Source of the DNA: Flaviramulus multivorans
GTDB taxonomy: Bacteria; Bacteroidota; Bacteroidia; Flavobacteriales; Flavobacteriaceae
Reading direction: 5' to 3'
NCBI RefSeq assembly: GCF_021728415.1
Contig: NZ_JAKKDV010000004.1
Span: 248,001 to 312,000, forward strand
Length of the DNA: 64,000 bases
A program made the position numbers and the translations under genes. A model generated the notes under the pieces. That model saw only the letters and a program-made list of their open reading frames with translations, did not search any database and had not been told where the DNA came from. This document shows positions 9,330-17,375 of the stretch, in pieces; the stretch's first letter is position 1, and each line of letters begins with the position of its first letter.

Positions 9330-9884
9330 ATGCCTAACCATCAAATTAATCCGAATAAGTGGATAGATTTATATTCTGACTACTTATACAATTTCACAAT
9401 TTCGCGCGTTAGTGATAGGATAATTGCGCAAGATTTGGTTCAAGATACTTTTTTGGCTGGTTTAAAATCTATGAAAAACTTCAAAGGAGAAGCTAGCGAA
9501 CGTACGTGGCTAATCTCTATTTTAAAGCGAAAAATTATTGACCATTATCGAAAAATAAATTCAATAAAAGGAAAAGCCGAAGTGCGCATTACTTATAATG
9601 ATGATGCTGAAAGCGAAGGCGATTGGTTAGAAGAACGTGTTGCAGATCCTTTTGATAAAACCGCCGAAGATACCATGGAAAATGAAGAATTAAGTGATGC
9701 CATACATAATTGTTTAAGCAAATTACCTTTAAGGCAAGCCGAGGTATTTAAAATGAAAACTATTGAAGGTTTTGAAACCGAAGTTATTTGTAATGAACTT
9801 AACATTACTGCGTCTAACCTTTGGGTAATCATTCATAGAGCACGAACTGCTATGGCTGCTTGCCTAAAAGAAAATTGGTTTTAG
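9330..9884 (+). CDS. ECF-type RNA polymerase sigma factor
   Basis: A 184-residue sigma-70 family protein with only regions 2 and 4, the extracytoplasmic-function layout. Region 2 contains the DLVQDTFLAGLKSMKNFKG stretch (35-53) and the ERTWLISILKRKIIDHYRK helix that contacts the -10 element. Region 4 spans about 130-184 with the helix-turn-helix ETEVICNELNITASNLWVIIHRAR. The next gene starts 2 bases after its stop and encodes a zinc-binding anti-sigma candidate, which suggests a regulated pair. Target genes are not evident from the window. Confidence 0.93.
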   Translation: MPNHQINPNKWIDLYSDYLYNFTISRVSDRIIAQDLVQDTFLAGLKSMKNFKGEASERTWLISILKRKIIDHYRKINSIKGKAEVRITYNDDAESEGDWLEERVADPFDKTAEDTMENEELSDAIHNCLSKLPLRQAEVFKMKTIEGFETEVICNELNITASNLWVIIHRARTAMAACLKENWF

Positions 9885-9886
9885 TT

Positions 9887-10147
9887 ATGAGTAAAGTCAA
9901 GATTATAATGTCTTGTGATGAAGCGAATCACACCTGTGATAAAACGCAATATAAAGAAGCTTCTTTTTGGGAAAAGGTTAAGCTAAATATACATTTAATT
10001 TATTGTAGAGCTTGTAGAGACTATACTAAAAACAATACTAAGCTTACCAAAAAAATAAAAGTCTCTAAAATAGAATGTTTAGATAAGCAATGTAAAGAAA
10101 AAATGAAGCGAGATTTTGAAAAAGTCTTAGAAGACCAAAAGTTTTAG
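9887..10147 (+). CDS. Small zinc-binding anti-sigma factor candidate
   Basis: An 86-residue soluble protein without membrane segment. His36, Cys40 and Cys43 form HxxxCxxC, the signature of zinc-associated anti-sigma (ZAS) domains; extra cysteines occur at 10, 17 and near the C terminus (ECLDKQC). A longer frame with a start at 9860 exists inside the sigma gene, but the ATG at 9887 lies just after the sigma stop and is the natural choice. Position and motif together suggest that it holds the upstream ECF sigma factor inactive, possibly in a redox- or metal-responsive way. Its stop overlaps that of the convergent UbiA-like gene. Confidence 0.75.
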   Translation: MSKVKIIMSCDEANHTCDKTQYKEASFWEKVKLNIHLIYCRACRDYTKNNTKLTKKIKVSKIECLDKQCKEKMKRDFEKVLEDQKF

Positions 10148-10977
10148 CAAAACATAAGTAACAATACTAGCCAAATAATGGTTAACCCTTCTACCCAAAA
10201 AGCACTGTAATATTTTCCTTGATTAATATTAGAAAACACCAAAAATAAAGCGGTGATTATTGTAATTATTGACAACGTAGCTATACTGCAAAATGCTGTG
10301 TCATTTTTAAAAAACTCTGCAAAATAAAACACCACTAGTAAAAGAACGCCCATTATTTTTGTTTGTTTTACCCCAATTATTTGAGGCATTGTAGAAAGCT
10401 TCAAACTATCGTAATTTAAATCTCTAATTTCAAAAGGCAGCATTAAAACTATAATAAACAAAAACCTTTGTACAGCAGTTAGTATAACATCATTATTAAT
10501 TTGATATGTATTCTCAATTAAGGGAAGAAAAACAGTTACTCCTGTCCAAACCAAAGCTATCAAATATATTTTCAATCCTCCAATGCTACGTAAATTATGT
10601 TGTTTATCTAAAAACATGTGTTTAGGCAAAAACGGCATCGCATATAGAAACGTAACTACACCAAAACCTAAAATGTAGAAGAGTGATTTATGGCTTAATT
10701 GAAGCCCATAATAGCACATTAATAAAAAACAAAAAAATGAAAATATTTGAATCGCTTTAAGCCAACTAGTCAATCGGCGATGATGAAATTTTGCAACACC
10801 AAAATACTTTACGAAGTTGTAACCGGTTATAGAAGCAAAAAAAATAAAATAAAGTAAATTTTCGTCATATGGTATTTCAAATTCTAAAAGGGTTACCCAA
10901 TTCAAAGAATAGACTGATAAAGCTACATGAACACTGCTATCTATATAAAAATTAAAGAGTTGTTTTAACCACTTCAT
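10144..10977 (-). CDS. UbiA-like integral membrane protein
   Basis: A 277-residue protein with about eight or nine hydrophobic segments. The loop LPFEIRDLNYDSLKLSTMPQ followed by GVKQTKIMG resembles the second aspartate-rich motif and the following glycine-turn of UbiA prenyltransferases. The first motif is weak: YNFVKYFG stands where NxxxD would be expected. It may be a divergent member that has lost or changed activity. The gene lies between the sigma/anti-sigma pair and gcvP and reads towards the former, with overlapping stop codons. Confidence 0.6.
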   Translation of the reverse strand: MKWLKQLFNFYIDSSVHVALSVYSLNWVTLLEFEIPYDENLLYFIFFASITGYNFVKYFGVAKFHHRRLTSWLKAIQIFSFFCFLLMCYYGLQLSHKSLFYILGFGVVTFLYAMPFLPKHMFLDKQHNLRSIGGLKIYLIALVWTGVTVFLPLIENTYQINNDVILTAVQRFLFIIVLMLPFEIRDLNYDSLKLSTMPQIIGVKQTKIMGVLLLVVFYFAEFFKNDTAFCSIATLSIITIITALFLVFSNINQGKYYSAFWVEGLTIIWLVLLLMFC

Positions 10978-11063
10978 TTTGTAAAAATAATCAAACTGTT
11001 AATAACGTTTTTAAATGGTTAAAAACTTTCCATTATCATTAATAAAACACGATTTTTATTACT

Positions 11064-11071
11064 TATTTTTG
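11064..11071 (+). promoter_or_regulatory. Candidate -7 element of the gcvP promoter
   Basis: TATTTTTG (TAnnTTTG form) lies 26 bases before the gcvP ATG. I see no glycine riboswitch in the 120-base gap upstream. Confidence 0.4.
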
Positions 11072-11097
11072 CGAATTATATAATTAATTTCACTTTA

Positions 11098-13947
11098 ATG
11101 AATACAAACGCTTTTGCACTGCGTCATATTGGTCCTAGAGAAGAAGACCAAAACCTCATGCTAAAAACCATTGGAGCCGAGTCTTTAGATCAGTTAATTT
11201 ATGAAACCATTCCAGACGACATCCGCTTAAAAAATGGGTTAAATTTAGATGAACCTATGACTGAGCATGAATATTTACTTCATATTCATGAGTTGTCTAA
11301 AAAAAATAAAGCATATAAAACATACATTGGTTTAGGATATCATCCAACCATTATGCCAGCAGTTATTCAGCGCAACATTCTCGAAAACCCAGGTTGGTAT
11401 ACCGCCTACACACCTTATCAAGCAGAAATTGCTCAAGGGCGTTTGGAAGCACTTTTAAATTTCCAAACAATGGTTATAGACCTAACAGGCATGGAAATTG
11501 CCAATGCCTCATTACTTGACGAAAGTACTGCGGCTGCCGAAGCCATGAGTTTACTTTTTGCGGTTCGTGAACGTGAACAAAAGAAAAATGACGTAAACAA
11601 ATTTTTTGTTTCAAACAATATATTACCACAGACTTTATCGTTACTTCAAACAAGAGCTAACCCAATTGGTATTGAACTCGTAATTGGTAATGAAAATGAG
11701 TTTAAATTTTCTTCAGATTTTTTTGGAGCTATATTACAGTATCCTGGAAAAGACGGACAAATAACAGATATAAAAACCTTTATCGCTAAAGCGAATGATG
11801 CTCAAATTAAAGTAGCCGTAGCTGCAGATATTCTAAGCTTAGTAAAACTAGAAGCTCCAGGTAAATTTGGTGCCGATGTGGTTGTAGGAACTACCCAAAG
11901 ATTCGGTATCCCGATGGGTTATGGTGGTCCTCATGCTGCTTATTTTGCAACTAAGGAAGTTTACAAGCGTGATATTCCAGGGCGTATTATTGGAGTTACT
12001 AAAGATGCCAATGGCAATAGAGCCTTACGTATGGCTTTACAAACGCGTGAGCAACATATAAAACGTGATAAAGCAACTTCAAATATTTGTACAGCACAAG
12101 TACTTTTAGCTGTTATGGCTAGCATGTATGCTGTTTATCATGGCGTTGAAGGGTTAAAATTTATAGCAAACAAAATACATAACAAAGCGGCAACACTTAC
12201 AAATGCTTTAGAAAAACTAGGCTATACTCAGGTTAATACATCTTATTTTGATACGCTTCAAATTAAAACAGATTCAAAAAAAATAAAGAAAGTTGCCAAG
12301 GAAAAAAAGGTGAATTTGTTTTATCCAGACAATGAAACCGTAACAATATCCATCAATGAAACCACTGCAATTAGAGATATAAATTATTTAATATCTGTTT
12401 TCGCCGAAGCTGCTCAAAAAGAAACAACTGTTATCTCTTCTATTGATAAAGCCAACAATATTGATTCGGCTATTCAACGTCAATCAGAATTCTTAAAAGA
12501 TGCAGTTTTTAATTCTTATCATTCTGAAACCGAGTTGATGCGTTATATAAAATCTTTAGAGCGCAAAGATTTAGCCTTAAATCATTCTATGATTTCGTTA
12601 GGTTCTTGCACCATGAAACTTAATGCAGCTTCTGAGATGCTCCCATTAAGTTGGTTTAAATGGGGAAATATTCATCCTTTTGCTCCCTTAAAACAGGCTA
12701 AAGGATATTTAACAGTGCTTAAAGAATTAGAAAATCAGTTAACCGAAATCACTGGGTTTGCAGCAACATCATTGCAACCAAACTCTGGAGCGCAGGGTGA
12801 ATTTGCTGGCTTAATGGTTATTAAAGCCTACCATGAATCACGTGGTGATCATCATAGAAATATCTGTTTAATTCCTTCGTCCGCTCATGGAACAAATCCT
12901 GCTAGTGCTGTTATGGCAGGAATGAAAGTGGTGGTTACTAAATCTACAGATGAAGGTAATATTGACGTGGACGATTTACGTGAAAAGGCTATTTTACACA
13001 AGGACAACCTATCATGTTTAATGGTTACCTACCCATCCACACATGGTGTTTACGAATCAGCCATTAAAGAAATCACTAAAATTATTCATGATAATGGTGG
13101 CCAAGTGTATATGGATGGTGCTAATATGAATGCACAAGTTGGTTTAACAAACCCAGGTAATATTGGAGCCGATGTTTGTCATCTAAACCTTCATAAAACT
13201 TTCGCTATCCCGCATGGAGGTGGTGGTCCTGGAGTTGGTCCTATTTGCGTAGCAAAACAATTAGTACCATTTTTACCAGGAAACCCTCTAGTAAAAACAG
13301 GTGGCGAAAATGCTATAACGGCTATTTCAGCAGCTCCTTTTGGATCCGCTTTAGCGTGTTTAATTTCTTATGGCTATATAAAAATGCTTGGTGCTGAAGG
13401 ATTAACACAGTCCACCAAAATAGCTATCCTCAATGCTAACTATATTAAAAAACGCCTTCAAGGAAGTTTTGATACGCTTTATTCAGGAGAACGCGGACGT
13501 GCTGCTCATGAAATGATTGTTGATTGTCGTCCTTTTAAAGCTAATGGCATTGAAGTGGTTGATATTGCAAAACGTTTAATGGATTACGGATTCCATGCGC
13601 CTACTGTGTCATTTCCGGTTGCGGGTACTTTAATGATTGAACCTACCGAAAGTGAAAGTAAAGCTGAAATGGATCGTTTTTGTGACGCTATGATTTCTAT
13701 TAAAAAAGAAATAGATAGCGTTACAAAAGAAGATGAAAATAATGTTCTAAAAAATGCACCGCATACTTTGGAAATGATTACTGCTAACGAATGGTATTTA
13801 CCTTACTCACGTGAAAAAGCAGCATTTCCATTGGATTATGTAAGAGAAAACAAATTTTGGCCAAGTGTAAGACGTGTTGATGATGCCTATGGAGATAGAA
13901 ATTTAATATGCTCTTGTACCCCTATTGAAGCCTATTTAGAAGCATAA
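11098..13947 (+). CDS. gcvP: Glycine dehydrogenase (aminomethyl-transferring), P-protein
   Basis: A 949-residue single-chain P-protein of the glycine cleavage system, which decarboxylates glycine and passes the aminomethyl group to lipoylated H-protein. Both halves of the homodimeric form are present. The PLP lysine is Lys700 in [18 protein letters not shown]. The N-terminal start [17 protein letters not shown] is typical. The other cleavage-system genes are not in the window. Two hairpins follow it. Confidence 0.98.
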   Translation: MNTNAFALRHIGPREEDQNLMLKTIGAESLDQLIYETIPDDIRLKNGLNLDEPMTEHEYLLHIHELSKKNKAYKTYIGLGYHPTIMPAVIQRNILENPGWYTAYTPYQAEIAQGRLEALLNFQTMVIDLTGMEIANASLLDESTAAAEAMSLLFAVREREQKKNDVNKFFVSNNILPQTLSLLQTRANPIGIELVIGNENEFKFSSDFFGAILQYPGKDGQITDIKTFIAKANDAQIKVAVAADILSLVKLEAPGKFGADVVVGTTQRFGIPMGYGGPHAAYFATKEVYKRDIPGRIIGVTKDANGNRALRMALQTREQHIKRDKATSNICTAQVLLAVMASMYAVYHGVEGLKFIANKIHNKAATLTNALEKLGYTQVNTSYFDTLQIKTDSKKIKKVAKEKKVNLFYPDNETVTISINETTAIRDINYLISVFAEAAQKETTVISSIDKANNIDSAIQRQSEFLKDAVFNSYHSETELMRYIKSLERKDLALNHSMISLGSCTMKLNAASEMLPLSWFKWGNIHPFAPLKQAKGYLTVLKELENQLTEITGFAATSLQPNSGAQGEFAGLMVIKAYHESRGDHHRNICLIPSSAHGTNPASAVMAGMKVVVTKSTDEGNIDVDDLREKAILHKDNLSCLMVTYPSTHGVYESAIKEITKIIHDNGGQVYMDGANMNAQVGLTNPGNIGADVCHLNLHKTFAIPHGGGGPGVGPICVAKQLVPFLPGNPLVKTGGENAITAISAAPFGSALACLISYGYIKMLGAEGLTQSTKIAILNANYIKKRLQGSFDTLYSGERGRAAHEMIVDCRPFKANGIEVVDIAKRLMDYGFHAPTVSFPVAGTLMIEPTESESKAEMDRFCDAMISIKKEIDSVTKEDENNVLKNAPHTLEMITANEWYLPYSREKAAFPLDYVRENKFWPSVRRVDDAYGDRNLICSCTPIEAYLEA

Positions 13948-13957
13948 TAGGCTTTTT
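13929..13957 (+). terminator. Intrinsic terminator overlapping the gcvP stop
   Basis: AGCCTATT (13929-13936) pairs with AATAGGCT (13946-13953), followed by a T run. The left arm lies inside the last codons of gcvP. Confidence 0.75.
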
Positions 13958-13988
13958 GAACATCGTAAAATCATAAACAAAAAACATG

Positions 13989-14043
13989 GCCTTTAATTAA
14001 AACCTTTTATATTGCTATGTGCAATTTTAATTAAAGGCATTTT
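13989..14043 (+). terminator. Second hairpin between gcvP and the KAS III-like gene
   Basis: A perfect 14-base inverted repeat, GCCTTTAATTAAAA (13989-14002) and TTTTAATTAAAGGC (14025-14038), with a 22-base loop and a following ATTTTTAC. It looks like a terminator, yet ends only 12 bases before the next ATG, so it may instead act in the leader of that gene. Confidence 0.55.
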
Positions 14044-14050
14044 TACATTT

Positions 14051-15109
14051 ATGAATATTAAAATTACTGGGACTGGAAGCTATATTCCATCCAATATTGA
14101 GAAAAACGAAAATTTTCACCAACATCAATTTTTAAATACTGATGGCTCTACCATAAATCATCCTAATGAGATTATTGTAGAAAAATTTCAAGCTATAACA
14201 GGTATTGATGAACGTCGTTATGCAAAAAACCATTTAAATTCTTCCGATTTAGGTTTTTTTGCTGCTGAAAAAGCAATTGCCGATGCTAAAATAAATCCTG
14301 AAACTATCGATTATATTATTGTTGCACACAACTTTGGTGACGTAAAACATAATGCTATTCAAAGTGATATGTTACCCTGTTTAGCTTCTAGAGTAAAACA
14401 TAGTTTACGAATAAAAAACCCAAAATGCGTTGCTTACGATATCCTTTTTGGATGCCCTGGTTGGATTGAAGGTGTCATTCAAGCACAGGCATTTATTAAA
14501 GCTGGAATGGCTAAACGCTGTTTGGTTATTGGTTCTGAAACCTTATCTAGAGTTGTTGATAAACATGATAGAGATTCCATGATTTATTCTGATGGTGCGG
14601 GAGCAACTATTATTGAAGCTACAGAAGATGAAGGTGGTATTTTAGCTCACGAAACGGCTAGTTTCACCTATGACGAAGCATATTATTTGTTCTTTGGTAA
14701 TTCAAATAACCAAGAGTTATGTAGAGATACGCGCTATATTAAGATGGATGGTCGTAAAATTTATGAATTTGCATTAAGTAATGTACCTAATGCTATGAAA
14801 ACCTGTTTAGATAATAGCGGTTTAGATATCAAAGACGTTAAAAAAATATTCATTCATCAAGCTAATGAAAAAATGGATGAAGCAATTTTAAAACGATTTT
14901 ATAGGCTTTATAAAACCGATATTCCTGAAGGCATTATGCCTATGAGCATTCATAAATTAGGAAATAGCTCAGTAGCAACTGTGCCTACTTTGTTTGATTT
15001 GGTTAAGAATAATAAATTAGAAAATCATAGTCTTACAAAAGGTGATGTTATTATATTTGCAAGTGTTGGTGCAGGAATGCATATCAATGCCATTGTTTAC
15101 AAATATTAA
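14051..15109 (+). CDS. 3-oxoacyl-ACP synthase III-like enzyme (FabH family)
   Basis: A 352-residue thiolase-fold condensing enzyme. The Cys-His-Asn triad is Cys135 (FGCPGWIEG), His269 (IHQANEK) and Asn305 (LGNSSVAT). FabH normally initiates fatty-acid synthesis by joining acetyl-CoA to malonyl-ACP, but the nucleophile context CPGW differs from the usual CSG or CAG, and the N-terminal segment with HQHQFLNTDGS is longer than in FabH. It could therefore handle another acyl group. The start at 14051 was chosen because an upstream TTG (14012) falls inside the hairpin. The methyltransferase and glycosyltransferase genes downstream run in the same direction. Confidence 0.85.
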   Translation: MNIKITGTGSYIPSNIEKNENFHQHQFLNTDGSTINHPNEIIVEKFQAITGIDERRYAKNHLNSSDLGFFAAEKAIADAKINPETIDYIIVAHNFGDVKHNAIQSDMLPCLASRVKHSLRIKNPKCVAYDILFGCPGWIEGVIQAQAFIKAGMAKRCLVIGSETLSRVVDKHDRDSMIYSDGAGATIIEATEDEGGILAHETASFTYDEAYYLFFGNSNNQELCRDTRYIKMDGRKIYEFALSNVPNAMKTCLDNSGLDIKDVKKIFIHQANEKMDEAILKRFYRLYKTDIPEGIMPMSIHKLGNSSVATVPTLFDLVKNNKLENHSLTKGDVIIFASVGAGMHINAIVYKY

Positions 15110-15114
15110 TATGA

Positions 15115-15126
15115 CCGCGTTTGCGG
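15115..15126. repeat. Short intergenic hairpin
   Basis: CCGC-GTTT-GCGG, six bases after the KAS III-like stop and just before the methyltransferase ATG at 15137. It is GC-rich against an AT-rich background; see similar small palindromes at 16533 and 29081. Confidence 0.5.
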
Positions 15127-15136
15127 AAATGCCAAA

Positions 15137-15658
15137 ATGTACGAAAACACTTTTCCGAACAAACGTTTTAAACACACCATAAAGTTTCTTCAAAAGCACA
15201 TATCTACTAAGGAAACTATTTTAGATTTGGGTGTTGTAAATCCGTTTACAACCATCATGCAGAAACAAGGTTATACTGTTGAGAATACCAAAGGAGAAGA
15301 TCTAGATTTAGACACATCAACCATCGAGAGTAGTAATGCCGATGTTGTTACAGCCTTTGAAATTTTCGAGCATTTATTATCTCCTTTCACCGTATTAAAA
15401 TCTATTAAAGCGGATAAGCTAGTAGCAAGTGTTCCTCTTAAATTATGGTTTTCTTCTGCATACCGAAGTAAAACAGATATGCTGGACCGTCATTACCACG
15501 AATTTGAAGATTGGCAATTTGATTGGTTATTGGAAAAAGCAGGTTGGAAAGTTTTAGACAGACAAAAATGGACTAACCCAACTAAAAAAATTGGAATCCG
15601 ACCTTTTTTGCGTTGGTTTACACCTAGATATTATATTATTTACGCCGAAAGAGTTTAA
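15137..15658 (+). CDS. Class I SAM methyltransferase-like protein (short)
   Basis: A 173-residue protein with a shortened class I methyltransferase fold. ILDLGVVNPFTTIM at about 29-42 sits where motif I (normally DxGxGxG) is expected, but the glycine pattern is degenerate. ADVVTAFEIFEHLLSPF resembles the post-II acidic strand and HLxxP region of SAM methyltransferases. The C-terminal HYHEFEDWQFDWLLEKAGW is typical of methyltransferases acting on small molecules or glycans. Whether it still binds SAM is uncertain. It stands between the KAS III-like gene and a GT2 gene, suggesting modification of a lipid or glycan. Confidence 0.65.
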   Translation: MYENTFPNKRFKHTIKFLQKHISTKETILDLGVVNPFTTIMQKQGYTVENTKGEDLDLDTSTIESSNADVVTAFEIFEHLLSPFTVLKSIKADKLVASVPLKLWFSSAYRSKTDMLDRHYHEFEDWQFDWLLEKAGWKVLDRQKWTNPTKKIGIRPFLRWFTPRYYIIYAERV

Positions 15659-15679
15659 CTTTGAAATTAAACTTGAAGT

Positions 15680-16531
15680 TTGAATTTCTACATCATCATA
15701 CCTGCACATAACGAAGAAAGCTCTATTGGTCTTACTTTGGATTCATTGGTTAATCAAACATTATTGCCAAAGCGTTTGATGGTTGTTAATGATAACTCTA
15801 CAGATAACACACAAGATATTGTAGAGGCTTACGCAAAGAAACATTCGTGGATTTCATTAGTCAATTCAAAGTCATCAAATATTCATTTGCCGGGTTCAAA
15901 AATTATCAATGCTTTTTACAAAGGTTATGAACTGCTCGATGAAAATTACGATGTAATTTGCAAGTTTGATGCCGATTTAATCTTTCCTAAGAATTACCTA
16001 GAAACTCTTTCTAATCATTATAGTTCGAATATTAAATTAGGAATGGTTTCAGGGTTTTGCTATATAGAAAAAGATGGTAGTTGGGTATTGGAAAATTTAA
16101 CCCGAAAAGACCATATTCGCGGTGCTTTAAAAGCTTACAAAAAAGGGTGTTTTTTAGAAATTGGCAAATTAAAACCATCCATGGGTTGGGATACCATTGA
16201 TGAATTACTTGCTAAATATTATGGTTGGGACATTTTAACCGATGAATCGCTCCATGTAAAACACCTGAAACCAACAGGTATGAGTTACAATAAGGCTTCA
16301 AAATATTTACAAGGAGAAGCCATGTATAAAATGCGTTATGGTTTTGTTATAACATTTATTTCAGCGTTAAAATTGGCTTACAAAAAACGAAGTTTAGGTT
16401 TGTTAAATGACTATATAGCAGGTTATTTTAAAGCAAAAAAAGAAAACATGCCTTTTTTAGTTTCTGAAGAAGAGGGTACGTTTATTAGAGATCTCCGTTG
16501 GAAAGGAATAATAGGCAAACTAAAAGGATGA
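15680..16531 (+). CDS. Family 2 glycosyltransferase
   Basis: A 283-residue GT-A glycosyltransferase. NFYIIIPAHNEESSIGLTLDSL opens the fold, NDNST is the nucleotide-binding turn and FDADL (near residue 96) is the DxD-type metal site. No membrane segment is evident. It must start at TTG 15680, because an in-frame stop lies at 15674-15676 and no later ATG would keep the N-terminal strand. Donor and acceptor are unknown. It follows the methyltransferase by 21 bases and is the last gene of this run. Confidence 0.85.
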   Translation: MNFYIIIPAHNEESSIGLTLDSLVNQTLLPKRLMVVNDNSTDNTQDIVEAYAKKHSWISLVNSKSSNIHLPGSKIINAFYKGYELLDENYDVICKFDADLIFPKNYLETLSNHYSSNIKLGMVSGFCYIEKDGSWVLENLTRKDHIRGALKAYKKGCFLEIGKLKPSMGWDTIDELLAKYYGWDILTDESLHVKHLKPTGMSYNKASKYLQGEAMYKMRYGFVITFISALKLAYKKRSLGLLNDYIAGYFKAKKENMPFLVSEEEGTFIRDLRWKGIIGKLKG

Positions 16532-16532
16532 G

Positions 16533-16567
16533 ATCCTGAAACAAGTACAGGATGACGCTAAAGCGTC
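16533..16567. repeat. Twin palindromes after the GT2 gene
   Basis: ATCCTG (16533-16538) pairs with CAGGAT (16548-16553), then GACGCT-AA-AGCGTC (16554-16567). The segment 16535-16553 differs at one base from the minus-strand segment 2878-2896 inside repeat copy 1. The first hairpin begins directly after the stop of the glycosyltransferase and may end transcripts from both sides. Confidence 0.65.
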
Positions 16568-17375
16568 AATTAAAACTCCAGTTTTTATAACTGTTTGAAG
16601 CTTCTAATTTATCTTCAATGGCATCATCTAGTTCAGGAAAAAAATCAATACCTGTTAAAACTTCAATGCTATCAACCGAAACTACAAACTCATACAAAGG
16701 TTTATTTGAGTTTTCATGTGGCATCAAAAAAGCAATCATTTTAGTTTTACCAGTATTATTATCAATCAGCACTTTGAAAAATTGATTGGGTACCGATACT
16801 TCTTCATCGCCTATAGTTTTCATGTTGCCTTTTAAAACGCCGCCCGTTACTACAAAAACCCCATCGTACTTACTTGCCCAATAACGTACTTTTTGTTCTA
16901 AAGTATTCCAAATGCCAGAATTAAAATCATGAAGTTGTGGGCTTATATTACTGGTTAAAAACGTTTCGTCATGTGCATTCTGGCTATATTTTCTATCTCC
17001 AGCAGGACAAAGATGACCGCGATCGTACCCTGAATTTTTATAATTTTTCCAATCAGCAGCACCTGTTTTTACAGCTTTGTCGATTTCAAAATAAGGGCGT
17101 TTATGGTTGGTATTTGATAAATGTGATTTTTTGAGCTCATAAGCCACCCATTCGGCTTGTTCGTGCGGTTCGCTATATGATAAAGAATACCCTTCATGAT
17201 GCACTATTTGTCCTGTTGTACTTGATGGTAAAAAATACTCGTTAGTATCAATTTTAACTGTGTTTCCTGCTTCAATTATCTCAGATTTTTCTTCTTCACT
17301 TAAAAAATGTTCATAAGCATAAACCCCTAAAACAATGACTATAGCAAGAATTGAATAAAGTGTGCGTTTACTCAT
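16566..17375 (-). CDS. DNA/RNA non-specific endonuclease (NucA/EndA family)
   Basis: A 269-residue nuclease with an N-terminal membrane anchor or signal (residues 4-22) and the family motif YDRGHLCPAGDRKYSQ, where the His of DRGH is the general base; NISPQLHDFNSGIWNTLEQ supplies the magnesium-binding Asn. It is expected to act outside the cytoplasm, degrading nucleic acids. Its ATG overlaps the stop of the PafA-type phosphatase by one base (TAATG), so the two are translated in series. Together they could release phosphate from nucleic acids. Confidence 0.92.
   Translation of the reverse strand: MSKRTLYSILAIVIVLGVYAYEHFLSEEEKSEIIEAGNTVKIDTNEYFLPSSTTGQIVHHEGYSLSYSEPHEQAEWVAYELKKSHLSNTNHKRPYFEIDKAVKTGAADWKNYKNSGYDRGHLCPAGDRKYSQNAHDETFLTSNISPQLHDFNSGIWNTLEQKVRYWASKYDGVFVVTGGVLKGNMKTIGDEEVSVPNQFFKVLIDNNTGKTKMIAFLMPHENSNKPLYEFVVSVDSIEVLTGIDFFPELDDAIEDKLEASNSYKNWSFN

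Noticed and set aside
10978-11097. Glycine riboswitch before gcvP
   Set aside because: The 120-base gap is AT-rich and lacks the paired-aptamer conserved segments.
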